NCBI GenBank assembly: GCA_947474595.1
Contig: CANJIV010000002.1
Span: forward strand, 205,522-269,521
Length of the DNA: 64,000 nt
Direction: 5' to 3'
Source: Solirubrobacterales bacterium
GTDB taxonomy: Bacteria; Actinomycetota; Thermoleophilia; Solirubrobacterales; Solirubrobacteraceae
The notes beneath the pieces are model-generated. The model was given only the letters and a program-made list of their open reading frames with translations, had not been told where the DNA came from and ran no database searches. Within the stretch, counting starts at the first letter, position 1, and every line of letters starts with the position of its first letter. This document shows positions 8,514 through 18,726 of this stretch, piece after piece. A program made the translations under genes and the position numbers.

Positions 8514-11500
8514 GGACGTCTCCTAGCGTTAGGGTTTGGACGAGTCGGATATTGGTAAGTCGTATCGATGCGAGCAGGACGTGCAACTGTGCGGGAACGG
8601 CCACGGCCACGCGGGCCAATGCGAATCGCGGCACCGGCACCAGCCGCAAGCACTATTAGCGCCAAATAGAGAGGAGCGCTAGGACCTGAGTGATCCTGTG
8701 GTCGGTATGTTGAAAAGGCTTGGGTGCTCTCTGGTGCGACCTCCTCCTGACGCTTCTCTTCAACTTGGAAAACCCGCGCGACGGCCCCACCTGGCGGGAT
8801 CGGTCGGGCTGCCCCAGCGGCCGTAGGCGGTGGCGTACTAGGCGGACTAAATGGCTGGGCCGGTATTGGCGGGATCAATGCAGCGGCAGCCAGTGGCGCA
8901 GCCAGTACCGCTGCCGGCAGCGGCTGTACGACAGGTGCTGGTGTAGGGATTGGAAGTGGTGGGGGAACCAATGTTGGCGGCGGTGCTTGCGTCGGTGCTG
9001 GCGCTGGCGCTGGCGGCGGCGCGCTGGCTGGTACCGGTGCCACTACCGGAAAACGGCTCGGCGCCAGCGGCGTCGTCCCACAAGGTCGTTGGACGCTGCC
9101 AGCCTGAACGGTCACTTGCTGGGAGTAGGCGAGCCCCCCAGATGCCACGGTAACGGTCGTCGTTCCCGCGTTATACGCACAGAAGAGACCTGATGAGGGA
9201 TCTGCGATCGGCTTATCGTCGCCACCAAGAAGAGGCTTGCGTGGGCTAGTGGACTCAGGGTCGACTTTGACGAACTCTCCAATATCGGTGTCTGATGAAG
9301 AAAACCGGTACTCGGGCGTGACTCGTGTCGAACAGCCAGCAGCCAAGCAAACTGCGGGCGGGAGCGTAATGTAGGGATCGCCGCCCGGCGGGTTGGGAGT
9401 GCCGTCACCGGTAACGGGGCCCCAACGATCGCCCGCAATCGGCCTGCGTCCAATGCCTTGAAAGAGGGCGACACGGCTACGGCGCAACAGAACTCCATCG
9501 ACTGCTTGGAGGGCGAGGTCGTCAATGACGGGGATCAAGCGAACGGCTACTGGAGCCCGATTGGTCTCAGCGTTGCGCTTTGAGACGTCGATATCAGCGA
9601 GCAAGAATCCGTTATCACCGAAGAGAGCATCTGGCTGATTTTGGCTGGCAGATGGGTTTTCAATTGACGAGCGATACCCGAGGGTTCCAGTACCAAACGC
9701 GGGAATCGTCGTCTTGGAGCCGGCCGGAATGCGGATCGTTCGATTCTCCTCAGGTCGCTCAAAGAAGTAGGCCGAGGCGCCGCCGTCAACCAAAAGCTTG
9801 GCGATCTCGTTGCCGTCACTAGCGACGTTGAGGGCTGGCTGCGTCCGCGGATTGAGATTTTTACTACCAACAACGACCGTGGTGATAGAGCTTGCTTTGG
9901 CGTCAGCAAGGACCGAAGTCAGCCACGGCGCTTGCGCCTCGGACGGATTCTGGTAGGGGTCACTAGCTGCAAGAGACCCTCGTGAGTTATCTATAACGAT
10001 CACTCGCACTGTTCCAGCAGGCCCGACTGAGTCAAAGGCATAGTGGGTCCGACCGCCGGCAGCAGAACCTGCTCCCGGGATCCCCTGTGTTGTGATTGCC
10101 GCGGGGAGCTCGCCGCGGCCAAAAGGCGCCGCAAAACCCTCAAAGGCCGAGATGAAGCTATCTGCGCTAGCGCCCACCGAATCGCCGGCCGAAACAGCCG
10201 CGAAGACCGGCAACGTCGGCTGTAGGCCGAGGAGCTCGGCGTAGCGGCGGGCTTCGGCTCCATCGAGACCGCCGGCAGATGGACTCACTCTTCCGCCCGT
10301 GTAGAGAAATAGCCGTGGCCCAGCTGCCTGTGTTGAGAGTTGCGCGACCTTCGCGAGCGTTGTAGCTAAGGTGCGATCGGGACCAAGCCCTTGAGTGCGT
10401 AGATCCGCGCAGGCGTCTGCGCACTCTGCGTGGCCCCCGATCGCGAGACTAACGACCCCATCGGTAAGGGTCACTGCAGAGGCACTAGCGCCGCCTGGGC
10501 TCGCTGGCGCACCCGCCGCCTCATAGCGATAGATCCCCGCGGTTTGCACGCGAGCGCGAGCAGCTTTACCGGCCGCGCTTCGTGATGACGAACCACGGCC
10601 AGCGCTATCGGCTTCGCCGCTCCAACCTCCAACAGCCCAACCATTCCCATCGGAGCCGAGATCAAAGGCGAAAATCGGATCAGACTTCAGTGGGCGATCA
10701 GAGCTAGAACCGGAGAAGGCTGTGTGCTGCTCATCTCGCCAGCCGCTAGCACTCTCTCGCAAGACGTAGCCGTCGCCGGGAAGCGCGTACGGTGGTACAA
10801 GCGGTGGTGGCACGTTCGGGTCGGTCGGAGCGATGATGTCGGGTGAGGGATAAGTCGTCTGTGCAACGACCGACACGACCGCGCGAACGGTGCTTGAATC
10901 GCGCCATGCAGCGGCAGCGATAACCGTTGACCCTGGCAGCGGCTGGTTGGTGAACCGCCACGGTCCGCTGGCGCTATCACGGACGATGACAATGTTGCGT
11001 CCGCCGGCGACTGCGCCCCCGTCGGGTAGGCCGGATACTGCGAAGAGCTGAGGATCTCCGGAGCGCACGGTATCTAAGAGGGCCTTGACGCCTTCGTCAA
11101 CGTGCCATGCTCCACCGTCGTTAACCAGCAGCGCGCCACCAGCTGCGACGATCGCCTGACTCCCAGCGAAGCTGATCTTTGTGAGATTCGCAGACTCAAA
11201 GCCGGCGGGCAACGTCTCCTGCTCCCAGCTCTTGCCGTATCGCAACAGAGTCCCATCCTTCCCCACCGCATATCCGCGATTGGGGTCCTTGGGATCAAAA
11301 GCAACGCCCATCAGGTTTGCCTCGAGTCCGACCGGTGTTGCGGGGTCGCGCTCCCATAGCCTGGTCTCCGCGCGCCAAACCCACATCGCACCGAGATCGC
11401 CTACGGCATAGGCACGTCCGGCTTCTGGCCAAGCAACCGCTCGCAATAGCGGGCGTGCAACAGCACCCGCTGAACTTAAGAGGAATTCGCGCGACCAGCC

Positions 11501-13030
11501 TCGATCGGCCGAGTAACGGACTACTGCTCCATCGCTGCCAACAGCTAGGGCAGAGCTGCTCAATTCGCCGCTTGCCTTGCCCGGCTCAGAAGCCACGTCG
11601 GTAAGCGGAGCTCGCAAGGACACAGGCCAAGTGCGCAATCGGCCCTCCTCGAAGGACGAGTTGATGCGCACTGGGCCTTCCAACCAGCCATCGTCGGCGC
11701 TAGTGAACGCTCCACTGCGTCGATAGTTGCCCCCGGCTCCCGGCTTACGCCGAAAAGACGAACCTTCCAAGGAGAAATAGGTACCGCGATTGGTATCGTC
11801 GGCTGCTCCAGATGAGAGCGCATTAGTGATCACGCGCGTGCCGAAGCCATCTCCCCCCCAAGCGAAGCTTCGATAGCCACGCTGACTGGTTAGCTTTGCC
11901 GCGAATGGGTACTCGCAGATCGATCCACCAGCGTCGCACCAAGAGCCCGTCACGCGCCCGGCATCTGTACCTGGGTCGAAGTAGAGCGTGAAGTCCTGCT
12001 CAGCTCCGGCGATAGTGAACTTCCCGTCGATCCAAAGACCGTCATTTGTCACCGTAAGAGAATCGGCTGCACCCGTAAGAGCAGTTACGGCACTGACCCC
12101 AAGTGAAGGGGTCGCTACATCGGAAAACCGCTGGGCGCCGAGGCTTCGTTCTGTCCATTTAGGCATCCCGTTTTGGATAACACGCTGATAAAGGACAACC
12201 CCGCGGTTCAGCGAAGCGGAAGGCCGTACAAGCATCCAGGCGTTAGTTGGAGTGCTCGCGGCCATCGCGAGAATCTCAAAGTCACCCTCTGAGCCCACGG
12301 GGATCTCAATCGGCTCACGGGTCCACGCCTCGCCATCCCAGTGGGCCACAGCGGCCTGCGCCCCGCCTCCAACGAGACCGAAGTAAAGACCTAAGCGTTG
12401 CCCTTGGTCGTAGGCGGCGACGGACACGCGTCCCGCCCCTCGCTCATCCGCCAGCACCTCGGCGGGGTCTGGTCCCGATGCTGGTAGGGCCACGGTATCG
12501 GGCGGCGCAGGCAGCTCGCGCCAGCGCCCACGCGGGTTGCGGTAAAGAGCCACGGCCTGCTGGGTACTCGTGCGATGTGGGTCGCGACCGACGAGTACTC
12601 CGCCTCCGTTGGGTGTCATCCGCGCCGAAAGCGGGTTGGGGATGAAGCCTCGATATGGGTTTCCAGCAAGGTCGGTTGGTGTTTGAGTTACCTGCCAGCC
12701 TGTGGCATCCGTATAGCGCAGAAACGCTAACTGGGGGTCAGGCGAGGCGGGGTCAGCGATCTGGCCGAAACTAAGCGGCGTCCCGCCGAAGACCGGTGGG
12801 CCAACGTCAAGTGGAAGGCGACGGTAGGCCCAAGCCTCGCCCGGCTCTCCGTTAGGCGCAGCGCCAATCAAGACCGCCTCACTATCGGCCACGCCAAGGG
12901 TAGGCTGCGGCTCGATCCCACCGCCAGCCGCAGAGCTGGCTCTCTCAGGAGAGAGTGAAGTTGCGATGAAAATAAGAAGGGCGCACAGTGCAGGTGCGCA
13001 TATCAGCGCGCCTACGCGCGCCCTGCTCAC
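8510..13030 (-). CDS. Giant exported protein: propeller, degenerate phosphoesterase-like, Ig-like and C-terminal anchor
   Basis: This is a 1506-residue exported protein with an N-terminal hydrophobic signal (about 10-35). Residues about 60-800 hold repeated beta-strand blades with phrases such as AVGSDGAVVRYS, AVGDLGAMWVWR and AVGKDGTLLRYG, typical of a sialidase/YCF48-like propeller. Residues about 855-1170 resemble a metallophosphoesterase in strand order (LAIGGHAE, FLYTGGRVS, AVSAGDSVG, HYAFDS, TVVVGSKNL), but the canonical GD, GNH and GHxH metal ligands are missing, so catalysis is unlikely. An Ig-like segment follows, then a Pro/Ala-rich stalk (about 1330-1425), one membrane helix (about 1455-1475) and a basic tail, with no LPXTG. 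It probably projects from the cell membrane. It overlaps both neighbouring genes by four bases. Function unknown. Confidence 0.8.
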   Translation of the reverse strand: MSRARVGALICAPALCALLIFIATSLSPERASSAAGGGIEPQPTLGVADSEAVLIGAAPNGEPGEAWAYRRLPLDVGPPVFGGTPLSFGQIADPASPDPQLAFLRYTDATGWQVTQTPTDLAGNPYRGFIPNPLSARMTPNGGGVLVGRDPHRTSTQQAVALYRNPRGRWRELPAPPDTVALPASGPDPAEVLADERGAGRVSVAAYDQGQRLGLYFGLVGGGAQAAVAHWDGEAWTREPIEIPVGSEGDFEILAMAASTPTNAWMLVRPSASLNRGVVLYQRVIQNGMPKWTERSLGAQRFSDVATPSLGVSAVTALTGAADSLTVTNDGLWIDGKFTIAGAEQDFTLYFDPGTDAGRVTGSWCDAGGSICEYPFAAKLTSQRGYRSFAWGGDGFGTRVITNALSSGAADDTNRGTYFSLEGSSFRRKPGAGGNYRRSGAFTSADDGWLEGPVRINSSFEEGRLRTWPVSLRAPLTDVASEPGKASGELSSSALAVGSDGAVVRYSADRGWSREFLLSSAGAVARPLLRAVAWPEAGRAYAVGDLGAMWVWRAETRLWERDPATPVGLEANLMGVAFDPKDPNRGYAVGKDGTLLRYGKSWEQETLPAGFESANLTKISFAGSQAIVAAGGALLVNDGGAWHVDEGVKALLDTVRSGDPQLFAVSGLPDGGAVAGGRNIVIVRDSASGPWRFTNQPLPGSTVIAAAAWRDSSTVRAVVSVVAQTTYPSPDIIAPTDPNVPPPLVPPYALPGDGYVLRESASGWRDEQHTAFSGSSSDRPLKSDPIFAFDLGSDGNGWAVGGWSGEADSAGRGSSSRSAAGKAARARVQTAGIYRYEAAGAPASPGGASASAVTLTDGVVSLAIGGHAECADACADLRTQGLGPDRTLATTLAKVAQLSTQAAGPRLFLYTGGRVSPSAGGLDGAEARRYAELLGLQPTLPVFAAVSAGDSVGASADSFISAFEGFAAPFGRGELPAAITTQGIPGAGSAAGGRTHYAFDSVGPAGTVRVIVIDNSRGSLAASDPYQNPSEAQAPWLTSVLADAKASSITTVVVGSKNLNPRTQPALNVASDGNEIAKLLVDGGASAYFFERPEENRTIRIPAGSKTTIPAFGTGTLGYRSSIENPSASQNQPDALFGDNGFLLADIDVSKRNAETNRAPVAVRLIPVIDDLALQAVDGVLLRRSRVALFQGIGRRPIAGDRWGPVTGDGTPNPPGGDPYITLPPAVCLAAGCSTRVTPEYRFSSSDTDIGEFVKVDPESTSPRKPLLGGDDKPIADPSSGLFCAYNAGTTTVTVASGGLAYSQQVTVQAGSVQRPCGTTPLAPSRFPVVAPVPASAPPPAPAPAPTQAPPPTLVPPPLPIPTPAPVVQPLPAAVLAAPLAAAALIPPIPAQPFSPPSTPPPTAAGAARPIPPGGAVARVFQVEEKRQEEVAPESTQAFSTYRPQDHSGPSAPLYLALIVLAAGAGAAIRIGPRGRGRSRTVARPARIDTTYQYPTRPNPNARRRP

Positions 13031-14724
13031 GTCGTCACCACGATTTGGTCGTCGCCTGTAGCCGGCTTTCGGCCAGGCTCGGTGACGTCAAACTTGAGCC
13101 GCGTCGGCCACCTCTTAACGTTGAGCCGCAGCACGAGCCTGCGAAGCCCGGGACTCAAGAGCAGCTTGGCAGTGTGCGCGACTGTCTTGCTGCCACGATA
13201 GGCAATCAACGCCACCTTTGCCTTACGAACAAGACGGAAACTCAAAGTAAGCGTTGTTCCTTTAAGTCGGCTCTTCACGTTGCGCATAACTGCAGGGAGG
13301 CGAATAGCTTTAGCTGGCGGCCTGACGACTGGACGCTGTTCAACTACAGGCGGGGCGAAGAGCTGCGAGTCGTCGGCTGGAGGCGTGTCGGGCACGAACT
13401 GCTCTGCTGCTTCGTTGGGACGAAATGTAATCACCGTCTGAAATGCTGGCTCGATATCGATCGGCTGTGCTGTTGCATCGCTCCAGTGAAATAACCATCC
13501 AGCCGTGGTGACCATCCAGCAGTCATTTGCCGCAGGGCAAGCAACTCGAGCTGCCGCTCCTCGACCGGCGCCACTTGACGGCAATCTGTCGATGGTGACC
13601 GCCCCGTCGGCGGCCACTAGCGCAACCGTCGCCTTGATGTTGGTTGCGCGCCGTTGGGCAAACCCAACCACCGCAGCCAAAGCGCTCGATCCGCCGGGTA
13701 CCGCTGCGATATCAACCACGCGATCGGTGCCACCAAACTGACTTGGTGAGATTGGAACGGTCATGAAAACTCCCGTCACCGGATCCATTCGCAAGATTAG
13801 GGGCGGTCGCGCTACCGACTCGTCAGGCGCCGGTGCCGGGCCTGACGCTGCCCCGCCTCCTGCAGCCCAAAGCTGAGTTCCGTCGCTATCCAACGCCAGT
13901 AGCTCACTGCCATCGTCAGCCACACCGACAATCGGCGCCGGGAGAAACGGATCGTTGGAGAAGACCCCGGCCACGATGCGGTGTAAGAGGCTAGGCGATC
14001 CTCCTTCGGGCTCGGCTAACTCGACCTCGCCATCGCCCTCGGCACGCGGCCCGACAAAGGTTGATTCGATGATCTGGCCGCCGAAGCTCTGCAGATCACT
14101 CACCCCACGGCCCTGAGGCCCGTAGAAGCTGGCCAGCGTGGTGCCATCCCAATGGAGGTGAAAAGATCCCGCACGCTCGCCCGTTGGATCGCGCGATCCA
14201 ACTCCGCCAAACCAGCAGTCGCTTGCGCTTAGGCACGCGGCCGAAGTCATCTGCTTGTATGGATCGGCTGACTGCGCTGCGGTGCTGTAAGAGCCGACCA
14301 CCTCGCCGTCCTTGAAATGACACAAGGCGTTACCAGAACCAACTCGCGGCAGAGAGGGGGTCGTTATAACCCAGAACTCCGTGGGCCCAGCCCACGCGAT
14401 GCGAGTTGTGTCGCCGGAGCCACCGCAGACGGTTGAAAGCTGTCGCCAGACGGATCCGTTCCAGACAAAAAGGCCGCGTGGAATGACCGCGTTGCCCTCA
14501 ACTGCTAGCAGCCCACGGTTAGGAGCCCAGAATTTTAAGTCACCTGGCGCCCCAAGCGGGACCTTAAAGGTAACGCCAGCCGGCGGCTCGGGTTGTTCTA
14601 GTCTCCAGCTGGGGTCAGCTAGAGCGAGGCCAGAAAAGCCAAGCAATGCCGCCATCCCACAGGCTAGGCAAGCCAGCATCTTGCCAATCCCAGGCAAAGG
14701 GCGAGATCGCAGACGACTAAGCAC
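13027..14724 (-). CDS. Exported beta-propeller-like protein with C-terminal beta module
   Basis: This encodes 565 residues with a signal peptide (hydrophobic stretch about 15-36, ending GLALADP). The middle consists of repeated blade-like segments (LFVWNGSVWRQLS, NALCHFKDGEVVG, LLALDSDGTQLWAAGGG, CWMVTTAGWLFHWSD) suggesting a propeller. The last 100 residues form a Lys/Arg-rich beta module (SRLKGTTLTLSFRLVRKAKV) of the kind ending several exported proteins here. The start overlaps the FtsH-like gene by eight bases and the stop overlaps the 1506-residue gene by four, so all are probably co-translated. No enzymatic motif is visible; a surface binding role is inferred. Confidence 0.75.
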   Translation of the reverse strand: MLSRLRSRPLPGIGKMLACLACGMAALLGFSGLALADPSWRLEQPEPPAGVTFKVPLGAPGDLKFWAPNRGLLAVEGNAVIPRGLFVWNGSVWRQLSTVCGGSGDTTRIAWAGPTEFWVITTPSLPRVGSGNALCHFKDGEVVGSYSTAAQSADPYKQMTSAACLSASDCWFGGVGSRDPTGERAGSFHLHWDGTTLASFYGPQGRGVSDLQSFGGQIIESTFVGPRAEGDGEVELAEPEGGSPSLLHRIVAGVFSNDPFLPAPIVGVADDGSELLALDSDGTQLWAAGGGAASGPAPAPDESVARPPLILRMDPVTGVFMTVPISPSQFGGTDRVVDIAAVPGGSSALAAVVGFAQRRATNIKATVALVAADGAVTIDRLPSSGAGRGAAARVACPAANDCWMVTTAGWLFHWSDATAQPIDIEPAFQTVITFRPNEAAEQFVPDTPPADDSQLFAPPVVEQRPVVRPPAKAIRLPAVMRNVKSRLKGTTLTLSFRLVRKAKVALIAYRGSKTVAHTAKLLLSPGLRRLVLRLNVKRWPTRLKFDVTEPGRKPATGDDQIVVTT

Positions 14725-16795
14725 TCTCAGCGCTCGGATTCTTTCGATTGATCCGACGCTGCACGCCTTCTAGATCAGCCAGTGAGACCGTCTGGACGGT
14801 CGAGAGCACAGCGTCGAGTGCCACGCCCGAGAGGGTCTCCTGCTCGATGAGGGCTTCGGCCGTCTCTCGAACGGCCTGCCAGTTGCGCTCCAAGACGACG
14901 CTCGCCCTAGCTTCGGCCTCGCCACAGAGACGCTCAACTTCGCGGTCAATTAAGTCCAGTGTGGAGGGCCCGACTGAGCCGAGCTCTTGTAGAGATGCGC
15001 CGAGGAAGACCTCGCCTTGAGCCTCTCCAATAGTCACGAGTCCAAGCTCTTGGGACATGCCAAATGAGGTCACCATGCTGCGAGCGAGCTGCGTCGCAGC
15101 GTGCAGATCGTCGTGAACTCCAGTCGACAGACAACCGAACTCGAGCTGCTCGCCAGCCGCACCCGCAACGATCGAAGTCAGCTGACGTTTTAGATCGGGC
15201 TCCTGCATTACTACCTTGTCGCGGTCGGTAAGCATGTGCGCAGCCGTACCGAGCGTTCGACCACGGGCCACTACAGATAGCTTCTGCGCAGAGACTTTTT
15301 GGCCAATTGAGCGGGTGACAACTGCGTGAGACGCCTCGTGAACGGCGATCACCCACAGCTCGTCGGGGGTGAGAACATGGCTCTTCTTAGCCGGGCCTGA
15401 GACAACGCGGTCGATGGCCTCTTCTAAAAGCGCTTGGGTAAGATCTTGACTGCCTTCTCGAACTGCCAGCAGCGAAGCCTCATTCACGACATTAGCCAGT
15501 TCGGCTCCTGAAAATCCAGGGGTGAGCTTGGCCACCATCTCTAGTGAGCTGCCCGGAGCAAGTGGCCTTTTGGCGCAGTAAAGCCGCAGAATGTCAAGGC
15601 GCCCGTGCACGTCGGGCACGTCGATCGTCACCTGTCTATCAAAGCGTCCTGGGCGCAGCAGGGCGGGATCGAGAATGTCGGGCCGGTTAGTAGCCGCCAT
15701 CACTACGAGCCCGGCATCGCCGCCGAACCCGTCCATCTCAACCAGTAGCTGATTGAGCGTCTGCTCGCGCTCGTCGTTGCCTTGCCCAACGCCAGCCCCG
15801 CGCTTGCGACCAGCCGCATCGAGTTCGTCAATGAAGATAATCGCTGGTGCCTGCTTGCGTGCCTGCTTGAAGAGGTCGCGAACGCGCGCGGCTCCGACCC
15901 CGACTAGTGATTCAACGAACTCAGCCCCTGACAGGGAAAAGAACGCTGCATCGGCCTCGCCGGACGTTGCGCGAGCCAATAGCGTCTTACCTGTCCCGGG
16001 TGGCCCGACAAGCAGAACCCCCTTTGGAGCCCGTGCTCCGAGCCTGGCGTACTTGCCGGGGTCGGCTAGATAGTCGCGTATCTCTTTTAGCTCGTTTATC
16101 GCCTCCCCGGCACCGGCCACCATGTCAAAACCGATCCGATTTGGGTCTTCTTTGCCCTTTTTGCGGCTTCTGCCAGCGAACTTTGAGAAGTCCGCGAAGC
16201 CCGAGGTGCCGCTGCCTTGTCCTACTCGAGTGAAATATGCAAAAAGGCAGACCAAAAGAAGAATTGGGATCAGGAACTGGACTATCACCGCGCGCTCTGC
16301 CTTAAATGACTGCTGATCCACATCCACCACCACACCTGCTGCGGTGAGCTGGCGGATCACATTCGATGTTTGAGCGTCAGACTGCGGGTATGCCGACCAG
16401 AAGGTTTGGCCATCGGTGGCTTTTAGCACCACGCGAGAGTCATAGTCGAGGAGTATCGCGGTGCCAACGCGATTACTCTGAGCGAGCGTGATTGCCTGCG
16501 AGAGTGGTAGTTGCTCTCCCGACGAAGACGGTTGGATTGAGCCAAGCAGTGAAAAGAAGAGGATGGTTAGTACGATCGCTCCGCTTAGTAGAAAGGTCGC
16601 CAGCGGGTCCTTTATCAACCATCGGACAAACCAACTCAAGCCACCCGAGAGGTGTTCTGCGAGCTTCCCTGAAGTCTTGGGGGCGGGAGGTTTGGCCACG
16701 CTTTTAGGCTGTTTGCGACGACCCGCCGAGGCTGGGCTCTCGCTGCCTCCGGCGCCGCTTTGGCTTGACGAACTCTTATCGGCTGGCTGGTTCAC
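14717..16795 (-). CDS. ftsH: FtsH-like membrane AAA+ zinc metalloprotease
   Basis: This 692-residue protein has the full FtsH layout: disordered N-terminus, membrane helices at about 62-88 and 168-190 around a small extracytoplasmic domain, Walker A GPPGTGKT (264-271), Walker B IIFIDELD (319-326), second-region arginines in RPGRFDR (381-387), zinc site HEASH (486-490) and a likely third ligand D563 in STGVHDDL. The pore loop reads SLVG instead of the usual MFVG, so the aromatic gripping residue is Leu297. FtsH proteases degrade membrane and misfolded proteins. It is the first gene of a chain with three exported proteins, joined by overlaps, which is not the usual ftsH setting. It may be a specialised paralogue; a housekeeping copy may lie elsewhere. 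Confidence 0.92.
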   Translation of the reverse strand: MNQPADKSSSSQSGAGGSESPASAGRRKQPKSVAKPPAPKTSGKLAEHLSGGLSWFVRWLIKDPLATFLLSGAIVLTILFFSLLGSIQPSSSGEQLPLSQAITLAQSNRVGTAILLDYDSRVVLKATDGQTFWSAYPQSDAQTSNVIRQLTAAGVVVDVDQQSFKAERAVIVQFLIPILLLVCLFAYFTRVGQGSGTSGFADFSKFAGRSRKKGKEDPNRIGFDMVAGAGEAINELKEIRDYLADPGKYARLGARAPKGVLLVGPPGTGKTLLARATSGEADAAFFSLSGAEFVESLVGVGAARVRDLFKQARKQAPAIIFIDELDAAGRKRGAGVGQGNDEREQTLNQLLVEMDGFGGDAGLVVMAATNRPDILDPALLRPGRFDRQVTIDVPDVHGRLDILRLYCAKRPLAPGSSLEMVAKLTPGFSGAELANVVNEASLLAVREGSQDLTQALLEEAIDRVVSGPAKKSHVLTPDELWVIAVHEASHAVVTRSIGQKVSAQKLSVVARGRTLGTAAHMLTDRDKVVMQEPDLKRQLTSIVAGAAGEQLEFGCLSTGVHDDLHAATQLARSMVTSFGMSQELGLVTIGEAQGEVFLGASLQELGSVGPSTLDLIDREVERLCGEAEARASVVLERNWQAVRETAEALIEQETLSGVALDAVLSTVQTVSLADLEGVQRRINRKNPSAESA

Positions 16796-16832
16796 GTGTT
16801 TCCTGTTGTTTGTGAGTCATTACACGCACGGC

Positions 16833-16860
16833 GCCCCGACCTCAGGTAAGAGGACGGGGC
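16833..16860. terminator. Strong hairpin between PstS-like gene and ftsH-like gene
   Basis: GCCCCGACCTC and GAGGACGGGGC form a stem of 6+4 pairs with one A-A mismatch and a six-base loop, 31 bases after the stop of the gene at 16891. There is no clear T run, so it may attenuate rather than fully terminate transcription into the ftsH chain. Confidence 0.45.
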
Positions 16861-16890
16861 ACCAAGGCGCGGTAGAAAAGGCAGTCGCAG

Positions 16891-18726
16891 CTAGACGACT
16901 AACCCCTGCTTCTTAACGGCTGCCTTCACCGAAACGGTCCTAGATACAGAGCGCGCCGTTCCGCCAGTTGGCGTGAAGCTGACGGTCACCTTCACCGACA
17001 ACTTGCCCGCCTTCCTAAGCGCAGCCTTGCCGGCAGCGTTGAGGACTATGCGCACGCTGAATGTCCCTGCTTTGCTTACTGTGAGAGTTACAGCGCCAAC
17101 CTTCGTCGCCTTCTTAGAGACGAGCGCACTCGCAGTAGCACGGGCCACACCAGCGCCCGGCAAACGCAACCCGAGCGTCACAACGCCGGCAGTGGTCGCC
17201 GTCCCGGTGGGAATCGTGAAAACGTTGCTCGGAACTACCGGCGGCGGGGTGGTGTCCGGCGGCGGGGTGGTGTCCGGCGGCGGGGTGGTGTCCGGCGGCG
17301 GGGTGACGACAGCGTCGCCAGCTTTATTCCAGCCGATTGCATTGGCGCCCACTAGCGCTGCTGTGCGCAGCCCAAGCGAGAGCGGTCCGTAATCATTGGG
17401 GAACAGAACTGCTTGGCCACCAGCAGAAACGGCTGAGGTGACGTAGTCCTTGACTGACCGCGCCTTGGCCTCTTCGCCTGCACTATTTCCCCACACCGTG
17501 GAGTTGTCGTCAAATGCGAGCAGGTAGGTGATCGTGCAGATTGCATAGCCAGCTACCGAGTTCACCCCGCTTACAGCTGCCCAACTTTCAAGGGTTGGAT
17601 CTGCGCCGGTGGGGACGTTGTTCCACGTCACACCGGTGCAGTTAGCACCCTTATTTGAGTTCGAATAGCCATCAGCATCGGCCGTCGGCTCGCGATAGGT
17701 ACCAGCAGTATTGGCAACCTGCGTCCAATACTTATCATCGTCGCGTGAGCCGATCGATGTGGTTGCCGTGATCCCAAAATTCTTGGACCGGGCCGTCGCA
17801 AGATCGCCATAGCCCAGCGAGCCGTCGGTTGAGTTAACCGTGTCGGCAAGCGAACCGCCACCGCTAGCTCCACCGTCAACTAGATTCGCGCCAGTGTTCG
17901 GCCACGTCCTGCTGTCGGCCGTCATGTAGGTTGTCAACCAACCACGCGTTGGGTTGACTTTGGCGAGATAGTCCTTGAAGACAAAGGTTGTACCGCTGTC
18001 GTCGTAACGCTTAACTCGTTTGATCGCCTGCGCGCGGCACTCCGCGTCGGTTTTGGTTGCACTATTGCCGACTATCGCCGTTAGTTCTGGGAAGATCTCG
18101 CCCCAAGTATCGTGGTCGGAATCGCCGTTCCAGATCTCCTCCAGCTGAGTCGCTGTAAAGCGGACGCGATCGGTGTAGTTGCTCGCAGATGCTGCCGTTT
18201 GATTGCCAGCAGGCAGCGAGTGCACATCGCAGTTGTTGGGAAAGTTAACGATCAGAGTTACCGCTCCAACGGCGGCTGGTATTACGTGGATAAGACCCTC
18301 GTCGCCTGTGGCGTCGATTCCCCCGTTGATCTGGGATGTCTGGGTGGGATTGGGCGGCTCATCAGAGCCAGCGAAACGGTTGGCTGGAGTCCTGCTGAGG
18401 GCACCATCAGAGTTATTGCCGACGGATGTTCCACGCTCTCCCAGCGAACGGCGACCGGCACCACTGCCGCTGCCGGTGTATGTGACGTTGGGATAAACGC
18501 CGGCGCTTAGGCAGTAGTTATTCTGGAAATCAAGCTTCCAACTTGCCTCGGCTGTTACGGCGAACGAAGCACCCTGGCCACTAGTGTCAGAGCCTAGGCA
18601 TTGACCTGAGGTGAATGCTGCCTGTGCTCCAGGTGCCGATACGGCAAACGCTGCGGCAGCGGCTAAAACAGCGGCCGCTCCTAAGTGTTGGCGGCGCTTT
18701 GCCGCCTTGAGAATTCCTAGTCTCAT
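16891..18726 (-). CDS. PstS-like exported protein with Pro-rich linker and C-terminal beta module
   Basis: I place the start at ATG 18726 (AAAGGA upstream), giving 611 residues with signal peptide MRLGILKAAKRR... ending near GAQAA. Residues about 37-490 read as a PstS/PBP-like domain: VTYTGSGSGAGRRS, TATQLEEIWNG, RYDDSGTTFVFKDYLAK and NSTDGSLGYGDLATA match the phosphate-binding protein pattern, with extra insertions. A TTPPPD repeat linker (bases 17240-17305) leads to a C-terminal beta module (GKLSVKVTVSFTPTGG). There is no lipobox or membrane anchor. It lies apart from the permease genes, so it may capture phosphate or phosphorylated ligand at the cell surface rather than feed Pst directly (inference). 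It is followed by the hairpin at 16833-16860. Confidence 0.8.
   Translation of the reverse strand: MRLGILKAAKRRQHLGAAAVLAAAAAFAVSAPGAQAAFTSGQCLGSDTSGQGASFAVTAEASWKLDFQNNYCLSAGVYPNVTYTGSGSGAGRRSLGERGTSVGNNSDGALSRTPANRFAGSDEPPNPTQTSQINGGIDATGDEGLIHVIPAAVGAVTLIVNFPNNCDVHSLPAGNQTAASASNYTDRVRFTATQLEEIWNGDSDHDTWGEIFPELTAIVGNSATKTDAECRAQAIKRVKRYDDSGTTFVFKDYLAKVNPTRGWLTTYMTADSRTWPNTGANLVDGGASGGGSLADTVNSTDGSLGYGDLATARSKNFGITATTSIGSRDDDKYWTQVANTAGTYREPTADADGYSNSNKGANCTGVTWNNVPTGADPTLESWAAVSGVNSVAGYAICTITYLLAFDDNSTVWGNSAGEEAKARSVKDYVTSAVSAGGQAVLFPNDYGPLSLGLRTAALVGANAIGWNKAGDAVVTPPPDTTPPPDTTPPPDTTPPPVVPSNVFTIPTGTATTAGVVTLGLRLPGAGVARATASALVSKKATKVGAVTLTVSKAGTFSVRIVLNAAGKAALRKAGKLSVKVTVSFTPTGGTARSVSRTVSVKAAVKKQGLVV
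17240..17305 (-). repeat. In-frame 18-base tandem repeat encoding a TTPPPD linker
   Basis: Three perfect copies of an 18-base unit (17240-17257, 17258-17275, 17276-17293) plus a partial fourth encode TPPPDT repeats between the PstS-like domain and the C-terminal module. The linker length is likely variable by slippage. Confidence 0.9.

Noticed and set aside
17240..17305. 18-base tandem repeat as a possible regulatory element
   Set aside because: It is in frame inside the PstS-like gene and encodes a TTPPPD linker.
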